Of a stretch of 64,000 nucleotides of DNA, positions 46,905-57,974 are shown piece after piece. The stretch is taken from NCBI GenBank assembly GCA_018340805.1, contig JACMZG010001913.1, forward strand, positions 38,526,844 through 38,590,843, written 5' to 3'. Within the stretch, counting starts at the first letter, position 1, and every line of letters starts with the position of its first letter. Below the pieces are notes generated by a model. That model searched no databases and was not told the origin of the DNA. It worked only from the letters and a program-made list of their open reading frames with translations. The translations under genes were made by a program, and so were the position numbers. Source of the DNA: Microvelia longipes. Its lineage: Eukaryota > Arthropoda > Insecta > Hemiptera > Veliidae.

Positions 46905-46929
46905 TATATATATATATATATATAATATA
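46751..46929. repeat. (AC)n then (TA)n microsatellite
   Basis: AC dinucleotides at 46763-46790 pass into TA dinucleotides to about 46929. Tyr/Ile alternating ORFs here are artefacts. Confidence 0.95.
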
Positions 46930-46979
46930 TGGTGGGCCCCCCCCTAAAGGCAACCCTGGCTACGCCCATGTAAGAAACA

Positions 46980-47865
46980 TTAATTTTATTGTTAAATTTA
47001 TTAACTTTGCAATTTTTTCTGATAGCTCTTAATATATCCGTGGTCTTGAGGACTCCTCAAAACGCAGTCCTGCGCGGACTTCGTTTTGCGCAAACCTTGT
47101 CTAAATGATGAAGGCACCTTCGCCTATTCCAAAGGGCTATAGACAAAGACTTTATGTAGTGGGATACAATTTACTTCATATTTTACCTACAATGTATGTA
47201 CCTACAATTTACTTCATACAAGCTAAAATGTAAACATAACGATATACATCCTAAAATGTTTGGTACTTTTTAAAAAGAGGTTTTAAAATACAAACTTTTC
47301 TGTCGTCAAATTTTTTTTCGAAACACAAAAAGATACATTTTGCTAAAACATTCTAGCGACGAATAAGCAAATACGATCCTGGCTTGGGGGGAACATTTTT
47401 TCTACTTTTTTTATAAAGTGCGCGAATAAAATTTTTTTAAAAGAAAAGTATACCGGAGGGCAAATCAAATAATAACTCTCAACACCGGGGCTACTTCTCT
47501 ATATTTAAAATTTTTACCCCTTCTTCTGTATGAAGTCTAAAAAATACAAAAAGTGACCACAAAAATATAAGCTTCTAACCAACGCAAAAGAGAATATCTG
47601 TTAAATATTTATTTTTTAAGAGTTATCTTTTTCCCGAATAAAAAAATTGTTTGTTTGAGAAATTGACAAAAAGGAGGTAAAAAATTAGAGAAAATTGCCA
47701 TATCCATGCAAAAATGAAGCATTTGCTTAGAGGGCTAAAATAAAATGTATGGTTCGACCAAAGCCACTTAAAGTTCTCTGATGTAGCCATAAAAATATTT
47801 AGAAATATTTTCAGTAGGTATGTCGTATAACTTGTGTATTTCGAACTTTTTACCGTTTCTAATGT
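46980..47865. other. Mixed sequence with a short hairpin, no gene seen
   Basis: Hairpin 47059-47087: AAAACGCAGTCC and GGACTTCGTTTT pair at 11 of 12 positions around TGCGC. The rest has no supported feature. Confidence 0.4.
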
Positions 47866-47869
47866 TTTT

Positions 47870-48180
47870 TACTCTTCCTTATTTATACCGTAGGTATATA
47901 GGAAAAGTATTATGTTTGCAAAAAATCCGAAACAAAGATGTTCGGATTTGAACAAAATGAAAACAACAAAGATGTTGTTTTGAATGTCGTTTTTAATGTT
48001 TTTTGGGGATGCTAAATCGAATAAAACCGGCCCTATGCCGTTACGACCTCTTAAAGTAACCAAAATGTATAAAAACTGTAGTCAATTACTGGATCTCCTA
48101 AAATACGGCTGTTAAACAACATATTTCAAGAGGGGAGTCGTTTTCAATGTTTTTTGGGCCTTTGAGTTGAATGAAAATGG
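47870..48180. mobile_element. Element-end fragment joined to a paragraph-repeat unit
   Basis: TTCCTTATTTATACCGTAGG and TATATAGGAAAAGTA match the end of the ACTTTTCCTCATT family. From about 47990 follows one unit of the 45390-46025 repeat (AATCGAATAAAACCGG, AACCAAAATG, GGGGAGTCGTTTTCAATG). The same junction order suggests the two modules once belonged to one element. Confidence 0.5.
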
Positions 48181-48284
48181 TTCGGAATCTGGGGTCGATA
48201 CGAGCACTCCAAGTACTTAAAGCTAGGGTACAAAGGTTCGAATCCTGGAAAGGACGATATTTCTTTTGTTTTTTTTACATTGTA

Positions 48285-48735
48285 AAACTTTATAACAACA
48301 AAATAATTCTGGCGCGGTGGTCCATATGCCGTCCGCATTTCTTTTGGAATGCCCTTAACATTCCATTGTGTTCTTAAAGTTCTGGTTTCTACTTGATAAC
48401 TTGGAGCAGTAACTCAATTATCAAGTACTACTCTTAACTTATTTTTCTGTATTTTTCAAAGAAAGTGCGCTTAAACCTTTATTAAACACAAACTCAACTG
48501 AGCTTTAAATTAGTGCAAAAAAATGCACACTATAAGTTAAGCGTAGTTACACAACTTTAGTTTTGTATTACCAATAGGATAATTACGCAAATTTCCTTTA
48601 GAAATACAAAAAATGAGTTACGAGTAGAGCTTGATAATTGAGTAACTGCTCAAGTTATAAAGCAGAAACCGGAACATTAAGCAAGAAATTGATTGTTAAG
48701 CGCGGAAACACGCATTCCAAAGGAAATTCTCCCAG
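48285..48735. mobile_element. Foldback family, copy 3
   Basis: Arms with ATTCTGGCGCGGTGGTCC, AGTAACTCAATTATCAAGTA and CTGTATTTTTCAAAGAAA on the left, and TTTAGAAATACAAAAA, TTGATAATTGAGTAACTGCT and CGCATTCCAAAGGAAATT on the right. Same layout as 46100-46620. Confidence 0.8.
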
Positions 48736-48739
48736 GATG

Positions 48740-49610
48740 TGTACCACATTCTAGAAATTTTACATTTCCTAGATGTCTCAGGCACAATTGTCAACTATTG
48801 ATGTTTTGCAAAACTTTAGGGTTTCTCTCTTTTTCCTAATTTTTTCTAATAGTGCTTCAAATTAGATGCAACTCTCCTCTCACTTCTATTTAACAGTACA
48901 GTGTAATGCTGGCTTAACTTATTATACTCTACACTATATTTATTTATACGATTTTACTCAGAAACTTGCTCTGCTAATAAAATCGTAGCGATAGTTTAAA
49001 AATATAATTCTTTTTTATTATTCACATTATATAATTTTATGACCTTTATCCACACAATTTATTGCATCGTTAGACCATTATTTTATTTTTTTCAAAAATT
49101 GAAATTTATTTTTTCTTTTTATATAGAAACTAAATGTATAGAAATAAAATTAAACAGATAAAAAAATTGAAATCATTAAAAATGAAATCGTTTATCCTAT
49201 AATAAAACTGCATCAAAGTAATGTTAAATGAGTAATAAAAATTAAATGTAAATTCATTTTTTAAAGCTTTTATTGACCCCTTCTTTATCTTCGAACCATC
49301 GCAAATTTAATACTTACAACAGTTCGCCGGATAATCATTAAAGCTACAAAGTTTGAAATAATATATTTATAAGGTTTTTAAAGTTTATAAAAGTATTTAA
49401 AGTCGTTAAAATACAATTTATACATATTTAAAATTTACTTAAGTTTTAATGGGGGGTTGAGGGGGATACAATGTTGGAATTTACAGCGCTCATAAAATAA
49501 GATACCTCTGTATATCCATCCATAAATTAGTTTGGTTTTATTAGGTATAGTAATTATTTTTTTGTGTTTATTTATTATTTTAATTTTATTACTAAATTTA
49601 ACATTAAAAA
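48740..49610. other. AT-rich stretch, no gene seen
   Basis: No supported feature. Confidence 0.4.
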
Positions 49611-49621
49611 AATATTTGGGA

Positions 49622-49880
49622 GGGTTCTGTGGCAGTGATTCTATAAGCACTTGATTTTGGTACCGGAGGTTTGGGTTCGCAGCCCGGGTTATGCTCTAAG
49701 ATTATATGAATAATATTTGCATTAAAACGGTGTCGCCAACTTTAATTAATTCTTAGAGTTGGGTTACGCTAGGAATAATAGTTTGGTTACGTAAAATAGA
49801 GTTCTCGAACCCCTGGGCGTCCGTGGAAACATTTTAGGGGGTCCCGCCACCTAATGCACAATCTATTATGGCAAAAACGG
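49622..49880 (+). mobile_element. tRNA-derived SINE, head recognisable
   Basis: From 49622, CTGTGGCAGTGATTCTATAA resembles the A-box side of a tRNA, GCACTTGATTTTGGTACCGG the anticodon region, and GGTTTGGGTTCGCAGCCCGG the T arm with a B box (GGTTCGCAGCC against the GGTTCGANTCC consensus). This order is usual for tRNA-derived SINEs. The body after about 49695 is unrecognised, and its end is only estimated. It is not a functional tRNA: the A box is damaged and no acceptor stem forms. Confidence 0.6.
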
Positions 49881-50089
49881 TGAATAATTAATTAACTTAA
49901 CAGTTCATGTGCTTTCTGTAAATACTTAATAATTTAAAAATTAGATCAATAAATTTAAAAAATCTAACCTAATCTATAAATTAAAAAAATATTAACCGAG
50001 TTGTCATTAGGAAATAGAAATATTAATAATCCAATTTCTCTGAATATACAATTCACCAAATTCGTACTGCAACCCAACTTAAGACTCGT

Positions 50090-50528
50090 TTCACCGTCCT
50101 CTCGTCGTTTCATCCGTTTCATTCTCAGCGGTCACCCTTACAACATTCACCTCGCTCAATACTGCTTAACTTTTATAATACAACAAAACCCATAGATATA
50201 CTTGTTGTATTAAAACCAAACTTTGTGTTACTTATTTATTACGTAAAGGATTTTACTTGTACCAAATTTCAACTCAATTGTATCATTAACCGATTTTTTT
50301 ACAATTTTTTAAAATACGTACACAAGTGATGTAATAAAAATTAAACTAATGGTGATAATAAGATGAAACTTAGCACAAATGTTAGTATTATACATGACTG
50401 TGCCAAATTTTAAATCGATTGCGTCATTTTTCCGCGTTTTATGATCTGTCGAAATTTTCGCTGAGTAATTTTTGCTGATTTTTGACGTTATAAAAAAATT
50501 TTATACCTACGGTATAAATGAGAAAAAT
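50090..50528 (+). mobile_element. ACTTTTCCTCATT family, internally deleted copy
   Basis: CCTCTCGTCG at the head and ACCTACGGTATAAATGAG at the tail match 57125-57972. Shared internal blocks include ATATACTTGTTGTATTAAAA, TGTACCAAATTTCAACTCAA and GATAATAAGATGAAACTTAG. The block between the GACGTTATAAAAAA stretch and the tail is missing. Confidence 0.7.
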
Positions 50529-50673
50529 TAACCCATGACAATACATAACAATAATTTATGAGGTGAACATTAACTTTAATCCACTACAGTATGGCTACAC
50601 AATACAAATTTAGCAAACATTTGCCCATAAAGAACTTGTTAAAAACATTTATTGCTTCTCTCGCAGAATTTTT

Positions 50674-51468
50674 ACTTTTCCTCATTTGTATCATAGCTAT
50701 GTAGGAGAAGTATTTTCTCAAAAAAAAAAAAAGGAACCGGGATGTCACCGGAATTATCCCAATTTCAGGTGTTTTTAAGGAAGTCAGAGGTTTTCTCAAA
50801 TTTGTCTGTCTGTACGTTTATGTGTGTGTCTATATCATCGTAGCTCCCAGTGTATTTACGCTAAAAAGTTGAAACTTTGTACAAAAATCAGTCTATCGCT
50901 GTAGTTGTTCTATTCGAAAAATAATTTTTTTATGGCGTCATTAACTCACAAAAATGACAGCAAAAATTTCGAAGAATGATAAAACCGAAAAAATGATGCG
51001 ATCGAATTGAGATTTAGCACTCATGTATAGCTTTGTAAAAGACTAACATATGTAATAAGTTTCATCTCATTACCAGCATTAGTTCAATTTTTATCAAATG
51101 ACTTGAGTGATTTTTTTTAAAAAATGGAAAAAATCAGGAAATAATACAATTAACTTGAAATTCGGTTTAAGAATTCACCTTTACGTAATAAATAAGTACA
51201 CCAAGTTTCGTTTTAATATGACAAGTATATCTAACATTTTTGGAGGATGTAAGCAGTATCGAGCGTGGTCAGTGCCTGAATGGGTTGCCGCTGGGAATAA
51301 AACGAATATATTTACTAATTAGTGATTTTGAATATATTTACTATCTAAGGAGTTAGTCCGAAGACGTTTTGCAGAATAAATTGATCGATTTGTATTTTCT
51401 GAGGACGAGCGAAGCGAGTCCGAAGCTGGAAGGATGAGCGTAGCAAATCTGATGTAATGAGCAAAAGT
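50674..51468 (-). mobile_element. ACTTTTCCTCATT family, near-complete inverted copy
   Basis: The ends are ACTTTTCCTCATTT at 50674 and AATGAGCAAAAGT at 51468. It has the same internal order as 57125-57972, read on the opposite strand, including TATCATCGTAGCTCCCAGTG, ATGGCGTCATTAACTCAC, GATGCGATCGAATTGAGATT and GAGGACGAGCGAAGCGAGTC. No transposase frame; non-autonomous. Confidence 0.8.
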
Positions 51469-51469
51469 T

Positions 51470-52125
51470 TCGAGGCATCCTGTACTCGATTTTTTTAATT
51501 GTTCATATTTTTCACAACTGGGTAGCAAATGATAAAAATCAATCAATGACCAAATTATACTTTTAGTATTTTAATTCTAAAACTATAATGTATCAGTACT
51601 TTCTTTTAAGGTGTATTATATCAGGAAAAGAAAAAAATGGGGTGTTAAATGGCTTATGCTAATAAAAATATTCTGAGAAGGGAAGTTAGTTTAAGAGATG
51701 GAGGGGGAAGAGGCTTATGAGCATGACTACTTTATAAAGTTAAAATAGGATTAATTTTTTCCTGACTTTCTAAAGAAAACCTACACCCTTACTACCAAAA
51801 AAAGAATAATTATAATTGTCTCACATGTCGCTTCCCTTTTCGGGTCAAACGTGTGGGGAGAGGGAGTATTAAAGAAAAAGAAAAATTTAACCGTTTTAAT
51901 TTTTGTGAAAAAAAATTATGCGAGATAATATGGTTTACAAAACAAAAAGGGGTTTTGTGACCCATCTAGGTATTTTTTCAACATATCTTTAAATTTTATC
52001 TTAATTTTTTATGTGTTTTGGGCTTCAATGCTTTTTAAGTTTTACCGGATGTTGGAAAATGTTTAAAAGTTTGTTCTTAAAAGTTTTGCGTTACAGAAAT
52101 ATAAAAAATCGGGTACGGGGTACCT
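51470..52125. other. No gene seen
   Basis: AT-rich with A-runs. No supported feature. Confidence 0.4.
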
Positions 52126-52129
52126 CGGA

Positions 52130-54030
52130 ACTTTTCCTCATCACATCGGAATCGCATAGATCGTCCTCAGATAGTATGCATCCGTTTAATCCTCAGTGGT
52201 TACCCTACAGCACTGACCACGCTCAATGCTGCTTTACTTTTATGATCCAACAAAAATCATGGATATACCTTCCGTATTGAAACAAGACTTAGTCTACTTA
52301 TTTACTTGTATTTACATACAGGTATATACTTGTGCCAAATTTCAACTCAATTGCATTGTTTTTTTTATAATTTTTAAATAACGTACACAAGTCATTTGAT
52401 AAAACTTGACCTAATACTGGTAATGAGACGAAACTTGACGCATTTGTTAGTGTTATATATATTAGACCAAGAGCCCAGGGGTGTTTTGTTAATAAAAAGG
52501 TAATGGCTGGAACCGGTCTCAATTTTTCGTAATACCTTCCTGAACAAGGATCTGCAATTCTGCCGACTCGTATCGGATGGGTGTCCCAGGCAGAAGGCAC
52601 TTTAAAGGTGGGTGTCTGGGACGCCCATCCGATACGAGTCGGCAGAATTGCAGATCCTTGTTCAGGAAGTATTTACGAAAAATTGAGACCGGTTCCAGCC
52701 ATTACACTGTTTGTTAACTTGGTGGAAAATTGACCTGTAAAGTGCGTTCTGCCTGGGACGCCCATCCGACGAGTCGGCAGAATTGCAGATCCTTGTTCAG
52801 GAAGGTATTTACGAAAAATTGAGACCGGTTCCAGCCATTACACTGTTTGTTAACTTGGGTGGAAAATTTGACCTGTAAAGTGCGTTCTGCCTGGGACGCC
52901 CATCCGATACGAGTCGGCAGAATTGCAGATCCTTGTTCAGGAAGGTATTTACGAAAAATTGAGACCGGTTCCAGCCATTACACTGTTTGTTAACTTGGGT
53001 GGAAAATTTGACCTGTAAAGTGCGTTCTGCCTGGCGCCCATCCGATACGAGTCGGCAGAATTGCAGATCCTTGTTCAGGAAGGTATTTACGAAAATTGGA
53101 CCGGTTCCAGCCATTACACTGTTGTTAACTTGGGTGGAAAATTTGACCTGTAAAGTGCGTTCTGCCTGGGACGCCATCCGATACGAGTCGGCAGAATTGC
53201 AGATCCTTGTTCAGGAAGGTATTTACGAAAAATTGAGACCGGTTCCAGCCATTACACTGTTTGTTAACTTGGGTGGAAAATTTGACCTGTAAAGTGCGTT
53301 CTGCCTGGGACGCCCATCCGATACGAGTCGGCAGAATTGCAGATCCTTGTTCAGGAAGGTATTTACGAAAAATTGAGACCGGTTCCAGCCATTACACTGT
53401 TTGTTAACTTGGGTGGAAAATTTGACCTGTAAAGTGCGTTCTGCCTGGGACGCCCATCCGATACGAGTCGGCAGATTGCAGATCCTTGTTCAGGAAGGTA
53501 TTTACGAAAATTGAGACCGGTTCCAGCCATTACACTGTTTGTTAACTTGGGTGGAAATTTGACCTGTAAGTGCGTTCTGCCTGGGACGCCATCCGATACG
53601 AGTCGCAGAATTGCAGATCCTTGTTCAGGAAGGTATTTACGAAAAATTGAGACCGGTTCCAGCCATTACACTGTTTGTTAACTTGGGTGGAAAATTTGAC
53701 CTGTAAAGTGCGTTCTGCCTGGGACCCATCCGATACGAGTCGGCAGAATTGCAGATCCTTGTTCAGGAAGGTATTTACGAAAAATTGAGACCGGTTCCAG
53801 CCATTACACTGTTTGTTAACTTGGGTGGAAAATTTGACCTGTAAAGTGCGTTCTGCCTGGGACGCCCATCCGATACGAGTCGGCAGAATTGCAGATCCTT
53901 GTTTAGGAAGGTATTAACGAAAAATTGAGACCGGTTCCAGCCATTACACTTTTTATTAACAAAACACCCCTGGGCTCTTGGTTTATAACTAGATGCGTGC
54001 CAAATCTCAATCTGATCCATTTTCCGGTTA
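52130..54030 (+). mobile_element. ACTTTTCCTCATT family copy split by a nested insertion
   Basis: The head ACTTTTCCTCA at 52130 and blocks up to TTAGTGTTATATATATTAG (52465) continue after the insertion as ACTAGATGCGTGCCAAATCT at 53989. At 57.6 kb the same blocks are continuous: TAGTCTTATATATGGCTACA then TGCGTGCCAAATCTCAAT. The tail beyond about 54030 is lost. Confidence 0.8.
52466..53982. mobile_element. 1517-bp TIR element built of a 140-bp satellite
   Basis: The left end ACCAAGAGCCCAGGGGTGTT is the inverse of the right end (AACACCCCTGGGCTCTTGGT at 53982). The inverted repeat extends inward about 130 bp and includes one whole satellite unit. Between lie ten direct copies of a 140-bp unit that begins CCTGGGACGCCCATCCGATA and includes GCAGAATTGCAGATCCTTGT, GAGACCGGTTCCAGCCATTA and GTGGAAAATTTGACCTGTAA. 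Copies are nearly identical apart from single-base deletions. It has no transposase. Minus-strand ORFs (52809-53177, 53775-54020) only translate the repeat. It is inserted inside another element. The target duplication is unclear (TTAG left, TTATAACTAG right). Confidence 0.9.
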
Positions 54031-55440
54031 AACCCACCACATTCTCTACCACCTTGACCACATCTGTTATTTTGTTTTTCTTATAAAATGGTCACTGGTA
54101 AGATAATACAAACTACCATTTGATGAGGGTCTATAAAAATAATTTTATATCTGGAAAACTTGTTTCCGATTCATTTGCCAATTTTAAGACTTAATTAAAG
54201 AGTTTATAAAAAAATATAAAACACAATAAAAATTATAAAAAGAAAGAAGCATACTGTTTTATTTTTTTGTTTTGTTTAAGGTTTCGTATAATGTTTTAAA
54301 ATTAACAAGTTAAGAAGGGAGATGGTGTGGATGACATATGTCCGGCTGAAAATAAATGTTTTATACAAATTAAACACGATTAAAGTAAATGAGATAACCT
54401 TTTAGACTTTTCTCCTTGTCACATAATTAAAGTTCGCATTCTTAACTTTTATTTAACCCTCTAGAGGATGAAAATTATTTTTAACTCCGAATCTAAACAT
54501 ACCAAGAGAACAGAAGAAAACACTTTGTCTTTTTAGATATGATTATAACGCGATGGATTTATGTTAGAGATTTCAGGTCCCAGTTTCACCAAACAGTTCT
54601 TTAACACCCTAAAAAGAATTTTAATCTAAACTTATTATTTTGACCAGAAATGGTTTTTGAACTAATCTTTTTTTTTGTCTTTATTGGTAATTACAACTAC
54701 ATTTACATTGTTATAAGTAATTAAGATAATTGGATATAATTTTGACTTGAAACTTGACATGAAACAAGGTGTCTGCCCAGTGGCAGATCTTGCTGACATG
54801 AACTATACAGAGCATGATTAAATTATTAATTTTAGATCAAAATCTTTTTATTCTATCCGCATAGCCGAGCAGCCTGCCTCCGTACGAGCACCAGTCTTGA
54901 TCCATATTTGTGTATTTCGATTACTAAAATACACAAGTGTGGACTCTATGTCTTCGCATCAGTGGCAAGCCGCTTAAAGCTAGGCGGACGGAGGATAGTT
55001 TTTTTTAAAAAAAGTTAGTTTTAAGTTAGGTCTTTAGGTAGGTCTCGCGGCCACGGCCGCTTGAGTCTACGGGGAGGGTTGTTAAGGTTTTCATCAGAGG
55101 AAAGAGTACGTACGAGAGGATCAACTACAACTACATGAGGAACTAATCAAACATTATTTTCTTTGTTAACCCACGTATATAAAATTTGTGTTGCCGACTC
55201 CAGAAATTGTTGTCCTAATTTTTTAGGTTTTCCTTATTTATATGGAAGGTATATAAAAAGGCATATAAAAAAAGTAATGTGGTAGCACTAAAAGTCTGAA
55301 ACCGAAATTTCAAGTGAATTATTCGTTCCAAGTGTTTTTATAATCTCCTACGTATTTAAGCCCATTTTCGTCACAAACTGACGCATATTAGGATACGATG
55401 AAAAGGATCGGTTTTGTTTAGCGTCATGATTAAAAAATTC
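54030..55440. other. Mostly unassigned; possible LINE-like patch near 54.85-55.10 kb
   Basis: The patch at about 54860-55090 is GC-richer, and in broken minus-strand frames reads faintly like the start of a LINE RNase H domain (a T-G-x-R-T-E-A-G stretch near 54885). This is weak. TTTTCCTTATTTATATGGAA near 55229 resembles an end of the ACTTTTCCTCATT family. The rest shows nothing. Confidence 0.25.
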
Positions 55441-55456
55441 ACAAAATCATGATCAA

Positions 55457-55672
<216 letters not shown>

Positions 55673-55960
55673 AACCTAGATTATTTTAAATGCACATAAT
55701 TATAACTAGTGTTTGCTTTACTTTGTTTCAGGTATTTGTCAGATCCATGATAGTGGTATGTTGGTTTTAAATTAATATTATTTTGTCAAACCAATAGGTT
55801 GAAATACATGCACGGATAACTCGTCGAGTTTGATCCATCGGATCAGATTAGTGGAAAAACTCTGTGCACAAATCCGTGCGTGTATATTATCTGATTGACC
55901 AGCTGATTCGCGAGTCTAAACCGTCGATCGAGCCCATCTTCGGACACTGTATACTTTTTT

Positions 55961-56083
55961 AAAGGGCTAAATATAGAAAATAAGTACATTTGTCGGATGA
56001 AAGGGCTGAACATAGCAAATAAGTACATTTGTCAGGTGAAAGGGCTGAATATAGCAAATAAGTACATTTGTCAGGTGAAAGGG
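55961..56083. repeat. 39-bp tandem repeat, three units
   Basis: Unit AAAGGGCTGAA(C/T)ATAGCAAA followed by TAAGTACATTTGTCAGGTG, starting at 55961, 56000 and 56039. A fourth partial unit, AAAGGGACATATG, follows. Confidence 0.9.
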
Positions 56084-56089
56084 ACATAT

Positions 56090-56400
56090 GTGTTTGTCTG
56101 CTGAATCAAACGTGGTACAAATATCAACCTTGGGGAGGATACGATCACTATTTAAAACCAGGTTTTGAGACGTCATTAACCCGGTTTTGCTGAGTCAACA
56201 AAATTTTCGAAAAATTAGTGTAAAATTCAATGCTATTGATTTTGGCCGCGAAAAAGGTCTTTGCTTATATTTATTGTGGTGTTGGATTGAATAAAAAACT
56301 GATCCGGAGTCGATTTTACCATTTTAAATGACTAAAAAGTCAAAAACCTTTGATAAATTACCGAAAACCAAAATTACGATCGATAAAAAATAAATTCAGT
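56090..56400 (+). repeat. Copy of the 45.38-45.70 kb sequence
   Basis: GCTGAATCAAACGTGGTACA, ACCTTGGGGAGGA, AACCAGGTTTTGAGACGTCA, TTAACCCGGTTTTGCTGAGT, and a TCCGGAGTCGATTTTACC to GATCGATAAAAAATAAATTC stretch follow the order of 45380-45660. This shows that the lead-in and one paragraph unit travel together. Confidence 0.7.
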
Positions 56401-57120
56401 GCATTGGTCTCCAGCCGCTCCACGGCGTCGGCATATCGGATTGCTCTGTGGCCGATGTGCGGCTGATCAACACTGCCAACTTTTTTTTTTTACAAACAAT
56501 AGGTTTTGACCACTCCACTTTACAGCCTCATTTTCTGATGAAAATTCGCTAAGACTCTTACTAAATCTTAGTAATCCTCTGAAATTACTCCCAGACTAAA
56601 GTAAAATTAAAATCTAAAAGTTATTAATTTTATTATGATGTTATCTGTGCTTTACATTTACAAACAAAAACTAATCATAGATCTACAATATAGATAAGAG
56701 TATTATTTTGTTTTAATGCTATTCTTTGTTACTGCTTATATTGTATTAGCATTGACTCGTATCTAGTTATCTTTAACTATACCTAATTTGATTGTTATAT
56801 TGTCGCTTTTCGGTTCATTAGTTTGTTTGATTATATTATTTTTTCATTTATTTATTCATTTGTTCCATACATAAAGGTGCGGTTATTCTTTTTCTATTGG
56901 TATAACTTGATTTGTTTTTTATTGGTTACTATTTTACAGCTCAATCGTCTTAATATAATTTTGGCACGTTTACATAAAGTTATTATTAAATAACATAAAG
57001 TTATTTGAATTCAGTTCGTTCTCATGTTCGCGTGGATTTTTCGTTACATAATTATTACGTTTAAAAAAATTCTACTATTCTACTACTTCTTCTATTATAA
57101 AACTTCTTCTTAATCTACTT
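56400..57120. other. AT-rich stretch, no gene seen
   Basis: A short GC-rich patch at 56412-56475 (TCCAGCCGCTCCACGGCGTC) is unexplained. Otherwise nothing supported. Confidence 0.35.
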
Positions 57121-57124
57121 CGAA

Positions 57125-57972
57125 ACTTTTCCTCATTACATCGGATTCACTTCGCTCGTCCTCAGGATAAACAATTTGGCAAATTTATATTGCAACACGT
57201 CTTCGGACTCGCTTCGCTCGTTCTCAGGATAAAAAATTTGCCAAATTTGTATTAAAACACGTATTTGGATTCGCTTCGCTCGTCCCCAGATAGTAAATGC
57301 ATCCGTTTCATACTCAGCGGTCACTCATCCAGGCACAGATCACGCTCGATGATGCTTAATGATGCTTTTATGATCCAATAAAAATCATGGATATACTTGT
57401 CGTGTTAAAAAAGAACTTTGTGTACTTATTTATAACTTAAAGGTTTATACTTGTGCCAAATTTCAACTCAATTGGATTAATTGAGTTCCATAAAATTTAA
57501 AATTCAATTGTATTATTTCCTGATTTTTTACAATTTAAAAAAAACGCACACCAGTCATATGATAAAGATTGAACTAATGCTGATAATGAGATGGAACATG
57601 GCACATATGATAGTCTTATATATGGCTACATGCGTGCCAAATCTCAATCCAATCGCATCATTTTTTTCACGTTTTATAATTTTTTGAAATTTTTGCTGAG
57701 TCATTATTGCAGTGTAATGACGTCATAAAAAAATATTTTCCGAATAGCAAAACTACAGCGGTAGACTCTCTCACGGCATATGTACACTAGGAGCTACGAT
57801 GATAACAGACACAAATACTCACACTCACACTTACAAACAGACAGTTTTGCGAAAACCACTTAGGAAGCCTTAATAACACCTGAAACGGATGATTCCTGTG
57901 ACATGTCGGTTTCGAATGTTTTTGCAAACACAATACTTTTCCTATGTACCTACGGTATAAATGAGGAAAAGT
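57125..57972 (+). mobile_element. ACTTTTCCTCATT family, full-length reference copy (848 bp)
   Basis: Ends ACTTTTCCTCATT at 57125 and AATGAGGAAAAGT at 57972 form 13-bp perfect terminal inverted repeats. The interior has a 60-bp tandem repeat at its head, then CACGCTCGATGATGCTTAAT, GATAATGAGATGGAACATGG, TGACGTCATAAAAAAAT, GGAGCTACGATGATAACAGA and TACCTACGGTATAAATGAGG. No open frame fits a transposase, so it is non-autonomous. No clear target duplication was found. It serves as the uninterrupted comparison for the split copy at 52130. Confidence 0.8.
57140..57295. repeat. 60-bp tandem repeat in element head, 2.5 units
   Basis: TCGGA(T/C)TC(A/G)CTTCGCTCGT(C/T)CTCAG, then GATAAA(C/A)AATTTG(G/C)CAAATTT and ACACGT, repeats at about 57142, 57203 and 57266. 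The copies at 50090 and 52130 have only one such unit. Confidence 0.8.
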
Positions 57973-57974
57973 AA

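Larger units (their letters stand above)
44930..46970. mobile_element. 2041-bp non-autonomous element with perfect 8-bp target duplication
   Basis: The ends are inverted repeats: CATGGGCGTAGCCAGGG at 44930 and the complement ending CTACGCCCATG at 46970, each followed inward by a G- or C-run. TAAGAAAC lies directly outside both ends (44922-44929 and 46971-46978), a perfect 8-bp duplication as made by hAT-type transposases. There is no transposase. The interior is a patchwork: four diverged paragraph-like repeats, a foldback of the GGCGCGGTGG family with an extra half copy, and an AC/TA microsatellite. This is well above typical MITE length. Confidence 0.85.

Noticed and set aside
46708..46953. 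Tyr/Ile alternating ORFs
   Set aside because: Dinucleotide repeat (AC/TA) artefacts; the same applies to 55371-55646.
49622..49695. Functional tRNA gene
   Set aside because: A B box is present but the A box is altered and acceptor-stem halves do not pair; a SINE head is the better call.
52809..54020. ORFs of 81-122 codons in the 140-bp array
   Set aside because: They translate a tandem repeat whose period is not a multiple of three, and stay open only through single-base indels. No gene needed.
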